This document shows, in pieces, positions 28,382-36,784 of a stretch of DNA of 64,000 nt (the stretch's first letter is position 1; the number at the start of each line of letters is the position of its first letter). The notes below the pieces were generated by a model, which ran no database searches, was not told where the DNA came from, and saw nothing but the letters and a program-made list of their open reading frames with translations. The position numbers and the translations under genes were made by a program. The DNA lies in NCBI GenBank assembly GCA_020632795.1, contig JACKEV010000008.1:372001-436000 (forward strand). The letters run 5' to 3'. The stretch is from Alphaproteobacteria bacterium. Lineage in GTDB: Bacteria; Myxococcota_A; UBA796; CAJQPC01.

Positions 28382-29343
28382 AGCAGGCCGCCTTCGAGAA
28401 GCGCTTCGCCTCGGGCTGGGACGAGCTGGAGGACCTGCTGCTCATCCTGGAGCGGGAGGGCCGCGACCCCGACCTCGCCCAGCTCCCCGAGCGCTACCGC
28501 GACCTCTGCCAGCAGCTCGCCCTGGCCCGCCACCGGGTCTACAGCGCCGCCCTGGTCGAGCGCCTCAACAGCCTGGCCGTGCGCTGCCACGTCCACCTCT
28601 ACGGCCGCCGCCCTGCGCCCTGGGGCCGCATCGCCACGATGCTGCTGCTGGACTTCCCCCGCGCCCTGCGCGCCGAGTGGCGCCTGCTGGCGGTCTCCAC
28701 GGTGCTGTTCGCCCTGCCGCTCCTGTTCACCATGCTGCTCTGCGCTTCCGAGCCCGAGAACGTCTACCTCACCCTCGACCCGATGACCGTGGCCGACGTC
28801 GAGGCCATGTACGACCCCAAGAGCCCCTTCCACGAGGACGAGCGGGCGGCCTCGGGGGACCTGGTGATGTTCGGCTTCTACATCCGGAACAACATCGGCA
28901 TCGCCCTGCGCACCTTCGGCATGGGCGCGCTGGCCGGGGTGGGCTCCGGGATTGTGCTCATCTACAACGGCGCGTTCATCGGGGCGGTGGCGGGCTACCT
29001 CACCGCGGTGGGCTACGGATCGACCTTCTGGCCCTTCGTGGTGGGCCACGGCGCGTTCGAGCTGACCGCCATCGTCATCGCCGGGGTCGCCGGCCTCAAG
29101 ATCGGGCTCACGCTCCTCCGCCCCGGCCAGCGCACCCGCGCCCAGGCCCTCCAGGAAGAAGCCCGCGAGGCCCTGGTGCTGGTCGCCGGCTTCTCCGCGA
29201 TGCTGTTCGTCGCCGCCATCATCGAGGCCTTCTGGTCCAGCGCGCGCTGGGTCCCGGTGCCGGTGAAGTTCGGCGTCGGCGGGTTCCTGTGGTCGCTGGT
29301 CGTCGCGTGGCTGTCCCTGGCGGGGAGGGACCGTGGATCCTGA
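28378..29343 (+). CDS. SpoIIM-family (stage II sporulation M-like) membrane protein
   Basis: 321 residues. GTG 28378 overlaps the previous stop. An N-terminal soluble helical part (FEKRFASGWDELEDLLLILE...) precedes four to six helices. It carries the family stretch FYIRNNIGIALRTFGMGALAGVGSGIVLIYNGAFIGAV and GHGAFELTAIVIAG. SpoIIM-like proteins occur widely in non-sporulating bacteria beside MoxR/DUF58 genes; their role there is unknown. Confidence 0.9.
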   Translation: MKQAAFEKRFASGWDELEDLLLILEREGRDPDLAQLPERYRDLCQQLALARHRVYSAALVERLNSLAVRCHVHLYGRRPAPWGRIATMLLLDFPRALRAEWRLLAVSTVLFALPLLFTMLLCASEPENVYLTLDPMTVADVEAMYDPKSPFHEDERAASGDLVMFGFYIRNNIGIALRTFGMGALAGVGSGIVLIYNGAFIGAVAGYLTAVGYGSTFWPFVVGHGAFELTAIVIAGVAGLKIGLTLLRPGQRTRAQALQEEAREALVLVAGFSAMLFVAAIIEAFWSSARWVPVPVKFGVGGFLWSLVVAWLSLAGRDRGS

Positions 29344-30799
29344 GCGCCTCTCGGCGGTCCTGCGGCCCCGCACCCCCTGGGAGTCGGTGGACTTCGGCTT
29401 CGCCGCCGCCCGGCGGTGGTGGCGCCCGGTGTGGGGCGGCTGGCTGGCCGTCGCCGCGCCCCTCTACGCGCTGATCTGGCTGGCCCTGTGGCGCTGGCCC
29501 TGGGCGGCGGTGCTGACGGTCTGGTGGCTCAAGCCGGTGCTCGGGCGGCTGCCGGTGCGGGTGCTGGGGGGGGCCCTGTTCGGGGACGTGCCCACCCTGC
29601 GCGCCCTGCTGCGCGAGGCCCCCCGGCTGCTCTCCCGCCAGCTCATCGCCACCCTGTTCCTGTTCCGGATCGACGTCTGCCGCAGCTTCCACATGCCCAT
29701 CGCCGTGCTGGAGGGCCTGGGCCTGCGCGCCCAGCTCGCCCGGCGCTCGCTCCTGCGGCGCGCCGTGCAGGGACCCGCATCCTGGCTGGGCGTCGGCGCT
29801 TTCGTCCTCAAGTGGAGCCTGTTCATCGGCATCGTCGGCTGCTTCTTCGTCGCGTTGCCCGACCGGGCGGACCTCTCGTTCGAGGAGGCCTGGATCGCCC
29901 TGGAGGACGGGGAGCCCCCCATCTGGTTCGCCGCCCTGCTGCTGCTCGCGGACTTCGCGGCCCTGAGCATCCTCGAGCCCCTCTACGTCGCTGGCGGCTT
30001 CGGCCTCTACATCAACCGGCGCTCCGATCTGGAGGGCTGGGACGTCGAGATCGCCTTCCGCCGCCTGGCGAAGCGGGTGGCCGCGCTGGCCGGGGCCGCG
30101 CTGTTGATGGTGGCCCCCGCCCGCGCCCAGGACACCGGCTGGACCGGCCCCGACCCCGACGTGGTCATCGAGCAGGTCCTGCAGGACGAGGACTTCGGCG
30201 CCCACGGCACCGAGACCCGGTGGCGCCTGCGCAGCGACATCGACTGGCCCACCTTCGACGAGATGAGCTGCGACCCCCCCGAGGAGAAGCGGCCCGCCGG
30301 CTGCACCGCGCCGGCCAGCGAGGGCGTGGGGGCGGCCTCCCAGGGGGCGCTGCTGGCGGTCCTGGGCATGATCCTGGTGGCGCTCGTGTTCTTCCTGCTG
30401 CGCCGGGTGGACCTTCGGGACGCCCGGATCCGGTTCCGCTCCGGGCCCCTTCCCGCGAAGGCCGCGGGGGAGATCACGCTGCCCGAGGCCCTGCCCGACG
30501 ACCTGGGCACCCTGGCCTGGGCGGCCTGGCAGCGTGGGGAGGCCGCCCGCGCCCTCGGCATGCTCTACAAGGGCGCGCTGGTGAAGCTCTCCGAGCGGGG
30601 CCTGCCCATCACCAACGGCCTGACCGAGGGCGAGGCTCTGCGGCTGGTGCGCCACAAGGCCGACGCGCCCACCGTCGCCTTCTTCTCGGCCCTGACCCGC
30701 GCCTGGCAGCTCGCGGCCTACGCCCACCGCCTGCCGGCCGACGACGCGGTCCAGGAGCTGTGCCGGGGCTGGACCGCGACCTTCGAGGGGGCGTCGTGA
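29333..30799 (+). CDS. DUF4129-domain membrane protein
   Basis: 488 residues from GTG 29333, overlapping the SpoIIM gene by 11 bp. The N-terminal half has about five hydrophobic segments. A periplasmic loop (AQDTGWTGPDPDVV...) and another helix (GALLAVLGMILVALVFFLL) follow. The C-terminus shows the DUF4129 pattern: AWQRGEAARALGMLYKGALVKLSERGLPI..GLTEGEALRLV. The order SpoIIM, DUF4129, DUF4350, MoxR, DUF58 is a known conserved neighbourhood. Confidence 0.85.
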   Translation: MDPERLSAVLRPRTPWESVDFGFAAARRWWRPVWGGWLAVAAPLYALIWLALWRWPWAAVLTVWWLKPVLGRLPVRVLGGALFGDVPTLRALLREAPRLLSRQLIATLFLFRIDVCRSFHMPIAVLEGLGLRAQLARRSLLRRAVQGPASWLGVGAFVLKWSLFIGIVGCFFVALPDRADLSFEEAWIALEDGEPPIWFAALLLLADFAALSILEPLYVAGGFGLYINRRSDLEGWDVEIAFRRLAKRVAALAGAALLMVAPARAQDTGWTGPDPDVVIEQVLQDEDFGAHGTETRWRLRSDIDWPTFDEMSCDPPEEKRPAGCTAPASEGVGAASQGALLAVLGMILVALVFFLLRRVDLRDARIRFRSGPLPAKAAGEITLPEALPDDLGTLAWAAWQRGEAARALGMLYKGALVKLSERGLPITNGLTEGEALRLVRHKADAPTVAFFSALTRAWQLAAYAHRLPADDAVQELCRGWTATFEGAS

Positions 30800-32091
30800 G
30801 CCAGACCCCTGCCGCGAAGCGCCTGGTCCGCCTGTCCTGGCTCGGCTTCATCGTCTTCAACGTCGCCCTCATCGGCGGGGTGGCGATGCTCTTCGAGCGG
30901 GTGGAGGAGGACGTCACCGGCGAGCCCGGCGCGCGCGCCCGCGCCAACCCGCTGCTGGCCCTGGAGCGGTTCTACTCGGCCATGGGCACCCCCACCCGCA
31001 GCGCGCCCGAGATCCGGGTCCCCGCCGCCGCCGAGGGCCAGCTCGTGCTGCTGATGCCGCCCGGCCAGCGCCTCTCCCCCGACCAGGCCGACCTCGTGCT
31101 GGACTGGGCCGCCCGCGGCGGCTCGCTGGTGGTCTCCCTGCCCCAGTCCCAGAGCGACGACCCCGACCCCCTGTACCGCAAGCTGGGGGTCCGCAACGTG
31201 CGCCTGCAGCCCCCCCCTGCAGCGGAGGAAACCCCCGAGGATGCCGATGAGGAGGGGCTCACGGAAGAGCAGTCCGCGGCGCAGGACCCCCCCGAGGACG
31301 AGCCCGACGAGGACGAGGCGGCGCCCGAGGAGCCCGAGGAGGAGCCCTGGGCGCTGGAGGAGAGCTGGGCGCCCCGCCCGGTCACCGTGAACGGCGTCAC
31401 CTACGCGCTGGAGCTGTCCCCCCGCCTGTGGACCCGGCAGCACGGCAACGTCACCTCGGACTGGAACACCTTCGGCGGAGACCCCGAGCACCCCGAGCGC
31501 TGGACCTACGCCTGGCGGCCGTGGGGGGAGGGCGACGTCGGCGTGCTCAGCTCCTGGCGCTTCCTCTCCAACGACAACATCCAGGACGCCCGCCACGCCG
31601 CCTTCGCCTGGGAGGTGCTGGCCGAGCGGGGCTTCTACGACGGCATCACCGTCATCTACCGGGGCGAGTCCGAGTCGATGTGGCAGCGGGCGTGGACCCT
31701 GGCCTGGCCGGCGCTCATCGCGCTGATCGGCTGGGCGCTGGCCTGGGCCTGGGGGGCGTCCGCGCGCTTCGGGCCGCTGGTCCCGGCGCCCTCGGTCGAG
31801 CGGCGCAGCCTGCTGGAGCACGTCGAGGCCGCCGGGGACTTCCTGTGGCGCAAGGGGCACCACGGGGTATTGCTGGAGAGCCTGCGCGCCGAGGTGCTGG
31901 AGCGGCTCGGCGCGCGGACGGGGGGCGGGCGGATCGACCCGAGCGCCCCCGACGCCGTCGCCCGGGTGGCGGCGGCCGGCCGGGTGGGCGAGGACATCGC
32001 CGCCCTGGCCCTGAGCGAACCTGAGTCGCGGGACCGGCGGGCCTTCACCGCTGCAGTCCGGGCGCTGCTGGACATCCGGAGGACACGATGA
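30796..32091 (+). CDS. DUF4350-domain membrane protein with acidic insert
   Basis: 431 residues; GTG 30796 overlaps the previous TGA. One N-terminal helix (LGFIVFNVALIGGVAML) is followed by a DUF4350-type domain (LALERFYSAMGTPTRSAP...QRLSPDQADLVLDWAARGGSLVV). A Glu/Asp/Pro-rich insert spans about 145-195, then comes a second helix (ALIALIGWALAWAWG) and a cytoplasmic helical tail. The domain recalls GATase-like DUF4350 proteins. It sits between DUF4129 and MoxR in the same operon. Confidence 0.8.
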   Translation: MSQTPAAKRLVRLSWLGFIVFNVALIGGVAMLFERVEEDVTGEPGARARANPLLALERFYSAMGTPTRSAPEIRVPAAAEGQLVLLMPPGQRLSPDQADLVLDWAARGGSLVVSLPQSQSDDPDPLYRKLGVRNVRLQPPPAAEETPEDADEEGLTEEQSAAQDPPEDEPDEDEAAPEEPEEEPWALEESWAPRPVTVNGVTYALELSPRLWTRQHGNVTSDWNTFGGDPEHPERWTYAWRPWGEGDVGVLSSWRFLSNDNIQDARHAAFAWEVLAERGFYDGITVIYRGESESMWQRAWTLAWPALIALIGWALAWAWGASARFGPLVPAPSVERRSLLEHVEAAGDFLWRKGHHGVLLESLRAEVLERLGARTGGGRIDPSAPDAVARVAAAGRVGEDIAALALSEPESRDRRAFTAAVRALLDIRRTR

Positions 32092-33068
32092 TGAAGACCC
32101 CCCCGGCGATCGACGTCACCGACGCCGCCGACAAGGCCGCCGCGATCCGCGCCCAGATGGCGCGCGCGGTCGTGGGCCAGCCTGAGCTGATCGATCAGGT
32201 GCTCTGCGCCTTCCTGGCGGGCGGGCATGTGCTGATCGAGGGCGTGCCCGGCCTGGGCAAGACCCTGCTCGTGCTCGCGATGGCGCGCACCATCGGCGGG
32301 CGCTTCTCCCGGGTGCAGTTCACCCCCGACCTGATGCCCTCCGACGTCACCGGCCACGCCATCTTCAACCAGGCCACCGGCGACTGGCAGATCCGCAAGG
32401 GCCCCGCGTTCACCAACCTCCTGCTGGCCGACGAGATCAACCGCGCCCCGGCCAAGACCCAGGCCGCGCTGCTGGAGGTCATGCAGGAGCAGCAGGTGTC
32501 CATCGAGGGCCAGACCTTCGCGCTCGAGCCGCCCTTCATGACCCTGGCCACCCAGAACCCCATCGAGCAGGAGGGCACCTACCCCCTGCCCGAAGCCCAG
32601 CTCGACCGCTTCCTGCTCAAGGTGGTCACCGACTACCCCGAGGAGGCCGACGAGCAGAGCGTCGTGCGCAAGGTCGTGGAGGGCCGGGTGGGCGACACCC
32701 TCGACGTCTCGGCCGTGGAGCAGGTGCTCACCCCCGAGGCGGCCCGCGCCCTGCAGCAGCGGGTCGCCGAGGTGCTGCTGGACGACCGCATCCTGGCCTA
32801 CGCGGTGCGTCTGGTGCGCACGACCCGCACCTGGCAGGGCCTGTCCATGGGCGCGGGCACCCGCGGCGCCATCGCCCTGGTGCGCGCGGCGCGGGCCTTC
32901 GCCCTGATGGAGGGCCGCGACTTCGTCACCCCCGACGACGTCAAGCGCGCCGCCCTGCCCGGCCTGCGCCACCGGGTGCGGGTCGCCCCCGAGCTGGAGA
33001 TCGAGGGGCTCGCGGTGGACCAGGTGCTGCGCTCGGTGGTGGACGCCGTGGAGGCGCCCCGCCAGTGA
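32088..33068 (+). CDS. MoxR-type AAA+ ATPase
   Basis: 326 residues. Walker A GVPGLGKT, Walker B LLLADEINRAP, sensor-1 LATQNPIEQEGTYPLPEAQLDRF and the C-terminal lid (VTPDDVKRAALPGLRHRV) are all intact. MoxR ATPases act as chaperones that mature or insert partner proteins, usually with a DUF58 or VWA protein encoded next door, as here. ATG 32088 overlaps the preceding stop; ATG 32091 is also possible. Confidence 0.95.
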   Translation: MMKTPPAIDVTDAADKAAAIRAQMARAVVGQPELIDQVLCAFLAGGHVLIEGVPGLGKTLLVLAMARTIGGRFSRVQFTPDLMPSDVTGHAIFNQATGDWQIRKGPAFTNLLLADEINRAPAKTQAALLEVMQEQQVSIEGQTFALEPPFMTLATQNPIEQEGTYPLPEAQLDRFLLKVVTDYPEEADEQSVVRKVVEGRVGDTLDVSAVEQVLTPEAARALQQRVAEVLLDDRILAYAVRLVRTTRTWQGLSMGAGTRGAIALVRAARAFALMEGRDFVTPDDVKRAALPGLRHRVRVAPELEIEGLAVDQVLRSVVDAVEAPRQ

Positions 33069-34381
33069 ACCGCCTGCGCTGGATCCCCGGGCCCCGGCTG
33101 AACGCGGCGCTGGGCCTCTGGCTCGCCCTGGGGCTGGCCGCCTCGGCGTGGCCGGCGGTGCTGGGGCTGTGGGCGGGGGTCGGCCTGGGGGTCGTGGCCG
33201 CGGCGCTGGTGGAGGCGGGGTGGCTGCGGCGGGCGGCGCCGCCGAACATCACCCGCGCCGCCCCCCCGGTGATGTCCCTGGCGGGCTGGCACGAGGTGCG
33301 GCTGCGCCTGGAGAACCCCGGGGGGGCGCTCCGGGGCTCCCTGTTCGACCACCACCCCACCGGCTTCGAGATGGAGCACCTGCCCCAGCGCTTCGAGCTG
33401 GCCCCGGGGGGCTGGTCCGAGCTGGGCTATCGCCTGCGCTCGGTGGAGCGCGGCAGCTTCGACTTCCAGGGGGTGGAGCTGCTGCTGGACGGGCCGCTGG
33501 GGCTGGTGCGGCGGCGGGCCTGGGTGCCCCTGCCCGAGGCGGTGCGGGTCTTCCCCAACTTCCGGCAGGTCTCCCACTTCGCGCTGCTGGCCCTGGACGA
33601 CCGCCAGGCCCAGATGGGCATCCACCAGCGCCGCCGCCGGGGCGAGGGCACCGAGTTCTTCCAGCTCCGGGAGTACCGGGTGGGGGACTCCATCCGGCAG
33701 ATCGACTGGAAGGCCACCGCGCGGCGCTTCCAGCTCATCTCCCGGGAGTACCGGGACGAGGAGGACCAGAGCCTCATCTTCCTGATGGACTGCGGGCGGC
33801 GTATGCACGCCCGGGACGGCGAGCTGGCCCACTTCGACCACGTCCTGAACGCGGTGCTGCTGCTGGGGTACGTGGCGCTGCGGCAGGGGGACGCGGTGGG
33901 GCTGCAGGCCTTCTCGGGCCAGGACCGCTGGATCCCGCCCCGCAAGGGCGTGGGGGCGATGAACGGCCTCATCAACGGGGTCTACGACCTCCAGTCCAGC
34001 GCGGCGGCCAGCGACTTCGCCGAGGCGGTGCGCCGGCTCTCGGCCCGGCAGCGGCGGCGGGCCCTCATCATCCTGCTCACCAACCTGCGGGGGGAGGACG
34101 AGGGCGAGGCCCTGACCGCCCTGAACGTGCTGCGGCGCCGCCACCTGGTCCTGGTGGCCAGCCTGCGGGAGCCCGCCCTGCGCCAGGCCGCCGAGGCGCC
34201 GGTCCACGGCTTCCGCGACGCCCTGCGCCTGACCAGCGCCGAGCACTACCTGCGCGCTCGAAAGCGCAGCTTCGAGGCGATCAAGGCGCAGGGGGTGCTC
34301 ACGCTGGACGTGGAGCCCGACGCGCTGCCGGTGGCGCTGGTGAACCGGTACCTGGATGTGAAGCGGGCGCGGTTGTTGTGA
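33065..34381 (+). CDS. DUF58-domain protein (MoxR partner)
   Basis: 438 residues; GTG 33065 overlaps the MoxR stop. Two N-terminal helices (LNAALGLWLALGLAASAWPAVLGLWAGVGLGVVAAALV) precede a beta-rich domain. The DUF58 motif REYRVGDSIRQIDWKATARR follows, then a VWA-like region starting SLIFLMDCGRRM. It is the last gene of the operon, followed by the large palindromic spacer. Confidence 0.93.
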   Translation: MNRLRWIPGPRLNAALGLWLALGLAASAWPAVLGLWAGVGLGVVAAALVEAGWLRRAAPPNITRAAPPVMSLAGWHEVRLRLENPGGALRGSLFDHHPTGFEMEHLPQRFELAPGGWSELGYRLRSVERGSFDFQGVELLLDGPLGLVRRRAWVPLPEAVRVFPNFRQVSHFALLALDDRQAQMGIHQRRRRGEGTEFFQLREYRVGDSIRQIDWKATARRFQLISREYRDEEDQSLIFLMDCGRRMHARDGELAHFDHVLNAVLLLGYVALRQGDAVGLQAFSGQDRWIPPRKGVGAMNGLINGVYDLQSSAAASDFAEAVRRLSARQRRRALIILLTNLRGEDEGEALTALNVLRRRHLVLVASLREPALRQAAEAPVHGFRDALRLTSAEHYLRARKRSFEAIKAQGVLTLDVEPDALPVALVNRYLDVKRARLL

Positions 34382-34405
34382 AGGGGGTGTGGAGGGTTCG
34401 ATCAG

Positions 34406-34684
34406 GGTCGTCCGTCACGGACTCCAAGATCTGAAGTCGTCCCGACCGGGGCCGTCACGGACAGACAGAGACCTCGAAGAAGTCAAGATACACGCGTCGT
34501 ATTGGCGCGTGGTCGCGAGGAATCCTCGGCGCCGCTTGCTGGCCTGATTGAAATTCAGAGGATCTCAAGTACCTCGGCGACACATCGCGGTCACGCGTCG
34601 ATACGTAACGTCTACCACCGATCCTCCGAGACCTCTGTCTGTCCGTGACGGACCTTCCAAACTTGGAGTCCGTGACGGACGACC
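34406..34684. repeat. 279-bp imperfect palindromic element in intergenic DNA
   Basis: Nested inverted arms are visible. 34406-34428 pairs perfectly with 34662-34684 (23 bp). 34452-34470 pairs perfectly with 34633-34651 (19 bp). 34498-34518 pairs with 34585-34605 (17 of 21). The last two share a centre at 34551.5; the outer arms are offset by a 13-bp length difference. Four copies of the 13-bp dyad GTCCGT-C/G-ACGGAC lie at 34410, 34450 (one mismatch), 34641 and 34668. The DNA is AT-richer than its flanks and has no convincing ORF. It could be a MITE, a structured RNA or a protein-binding array. Confidence 0.85.
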
Positions 34685-34685
34685 T

Positions 34686-34761
34686 CATCAACGAGTCACC
34701 ACCACATCAACGAGTCGCCACCACCTCAACAAGTCGCCACCACCTCTTCGAGCCGCCACCC
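34686..34761 (+). repeat. Four tandem 19-bp direct repeats
   Basis: Units CATCAACGAGTCACCACCA (34686-34704), CATCAACGAGTCGCCACCA (34705-34723), CCTCAACAAGTCGCCACCA (34724-34742) and a decayed fourth (34743-34761) directly abut the palindromic element. No gap separates the units, so it is not a CRISPR array. The array ends 8 bp before the stop of the leftward propeller gene. Confidence 0.85.
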
Positions 34762-34768
34762 CCGCTCC

Positions 34769-36736
34769 CTACAACCCCCGCCGATACAGCCCCTCCCCCC
34801 GCACCGCCAGGTACACCACCGCGCCGTCCGCCGAGATCGCGAGGTCGTGCAGCACCTGGTTCCCCAGGGGGTTCGGGCCGATGCCCTCGTTGTAGTCGGC
34901 CCAGGTGTCACCGCCGTCGTCGGAGCGCTGGAGCTGGCGCCCCAGGTCGAAGGCGATGACCGTGTCGCCGTGGCAGGTCAGCGCGACGAAGGGGTCGGGG
35001 CCCTCGGTGACCTCATTCCAACTCGCGCCCGCGTCGGTGGAGCGCATGACGCTGCGGTCGGCCGCCGCGTAGAGGTGCCCGTCGCACTCGGCGATCTTGG
35101 GCACGTCCCGGCGCCCGCCCAGCTCCACCGCCGCCCAGGTCTGCCCGTTGTCGGTGGAGCGGAACAGCCCCTCGCCGCTGCCGTTGGCGTGGGAGATGTC
35201 GTCGCCCCGGAAGGTCCCCAGCAGCACCACGCCCGGCGCGTCGAGCACGAAGTGGAGGGCGTGGGCCGAGGACTGGCTGTCCGGGAGGCCCTCGCTGACG
35301 CTCTCCCAGGTGATCCCGGCGTCGTCGCTGCTGTAGACGTGCATGCCGTCGTCCGCCCAGATGCCCGAGCCCACCGAGCCCACCAGGACGTGGTCGGGGT
35401 CGGCGGGGTCCAGGGCGAGCCCGTGGACGTGCCAGGCCAGGGTGGCGTCGGTGACCTGGCGCCACACCTCGCCCAGGTTCGGGGTCATCAGCACCGTGTT
35501 GTCGTTGGTGACCCAGATCTCCTCGGGGCGGCGGGGGTTGGTCCGGGCCACCATCACGTAGTGCATGTAGGTGTCCATGTGGGCGAGGTCCTCGCCCCAG
35601 GCGTCGCTCTCGTAGAAGCCGCGCTGGCACTGGGTGCCGACGTACACCCGCTCCGGGCAGCTCGGGTGGGCCAGCAGCACCGCCAGGTCCCGGTCCACCA
35701 CCCCCGCGCTGCGGTCCACCCAGGTGTTCGTCTCCGGGGAGATCTCCCAGATGCCCTCGCTGTGGCCGACCAGCAGCCGCCCGTCGGGGGTCAGGGTCGC
35801 GCCCTGGACGTGGTGGGGCAGGGGATCCCCGATGTCCTGGAGGGTGCTGTCGAAGAGGTAGTGGATCCGGTCGTCGGTCGCGATGATGAAGTCGCCGGAG
35901 GGGTGGGGGATGATGGCGACCACGGGCGACGCGGTGTGCGCGATCTCCCAGGGCTCGCTGTCGTCGGGGCCCATCGCGAAGACGAGGTCCTCTTCGGCGA
36001 TGCGGAGCTGGTCGCCGTTGACCGCCAGGCTTCCGGCCACGATCATGCGCCGCCAGATCTCCTCCCAGGTGCGCCCCTCGTCCGTGGAGCGGAACAGGGA
36101 GCGGTGGTGGCGCATGGCGTAGAGCGTGCCGTCGTCGGTCGCGACCGCCTGCCACTGCCACTCGGCGTTGCCGAACTCGCTGTGGGGCGGTGCGGGGCCG
36201 CTCAGCTCGGCCGCACCCCGCCATTCGAAGGTCTGGCCCTCGTCGGTGGAGGCGTAGACGTCGCCGCCGCCCAGGAAGGCGTACACCGTGCCGTCGTGCT
36301 CCAGCAGGGCGCGCACGCCCTCCTCGGGGTTGGTGCCCCCCAGGCCCTCGATCACGGTCCAGCGCTCGCCGCCGTCGGTGGTGCGCCAGACCTCCTCGGA
36401 GGTGATGATCAGGGTGTCGGGCTGGCCGGGGATCGCGGCCATGGGCCCCAGGACGTGGGTGCGGGGGGGTTGGATCGTCGTCCAGCTCAGGCCCGCGTCG
36501 TCGCTGCGGAAGACCCCGTTCATGGTCGAGCCGCCCCAGATGCGGTCGCCGCCGGGGCTGGCGAAGTAGCGCACGTCCCCACCGGGGCCCACCTCCGGGC
36601 CCACCCAGGTGTCCGAAGGCAGCCCGAGGGCGTAGGTCGCGGGCTCGCAGGGAGACACCACCGGGGCGCTGTCGTCACCCGGGGCGTCCCGGTCCTTGCA
36701 TCCGAGCAGGGTCAGCGCGGCCAGCAGTCCCGTCAT
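34769..36736 (-). CDS. Secreted lipoprotein, Asp-box (BNR/VPS10-like) beta-propeller
   Basis: 655 residues. The signal peptide ends in a lipobox (LTLLGCKD). At least ten Asp-box-type repeats (SDDAGLSW, TTDGGERW, STDEGRTW, SSDDAGITW, STDNGQTW, STDAGASW, SDDGGDTW) spread over the whole length, as in sialidase/Ycf48/sortilin-type propellers. The catalytic residues of sialidases cannot be confirmed, so binding or structural roles are as likely. ATG 36736 begins the signal peptide. Confidence 0.85.
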   Translation of the reverse strand: MTGLLAALTLLGCKDRDAPGDDSAPVVSPCEPATYALGLPSDTWVGPEVGPGGDVRYFASPGGDRIWGGSTMNGVFRSDDAGLSWTTIQPPRTHVLGPMAAIPGQPDTLIITSEEVWRTTDGGERWTVIEGLGGTNPEEGVRALLEHDGTVYAFLGGGDVYASTDEGQTFEWRGAAELSGPAPPHSEFGNAEWQWQAVATDDGTLYAMRHHRSLFRSTDEGRTWEEIWRRMIVAGSLAVNGDQLRIAEEDLVFAMGPDDSEPWEIAHTASPVVAIIPHPSGDFIIATDDRIHYLFDSTLQDIGDPLPHHVQGATLTPDGRLLVGHSEGIWEISPETNTWVDRSAGVVDRDLAVLLAHPSCPERVYVGTQCQRGFYESDAWGEDLAHMDTYMHYVMVARTNPRRPEEIWVTNDNTVLMTPNLGEVWRQVTDATLAWHVHGLALDPADPDHVLVGSVGSGIWADDGMHVYSSDDAGITWESVSEGLPDSQSSAHALHFVLDAPGVVLLGTFRGDDISHANGSGEGLFRSTDNGQTWAAVELGGRRDVPKIAECDGHLYAAADRSVMRSTDAGASWNEVTEGPDPFVALTCHGDTVIAFDLGRQLQRSDDGGDTWADYNEGIGPNPLGNQVLHDLAISADGAVVYLAVRGEGLYRRGL

Positions 36737-36784
36737 GGGGTCTCCAGGGAGGGGCGTCTGCCCTCAGCATAGCCGCCCGAGGGC

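Noticed and set aside
34401..34690. Target-site duplication around the palindrome
   Set aside because: Flanks share only short ATCA/TCA strings, too short and not symmetrically placed to claim transposition.
34686..34761. Possible CRISPR array
   Set aside because: The units abut with no spacers, are only 19 bp, and no cas genes are present.
34548..34959. Small rightward ORFs inside the palindromic spacer
   Set aside because: They run through the repeats, have no ribosome site or homology, and overlap the end of the propeller gene in antisense.
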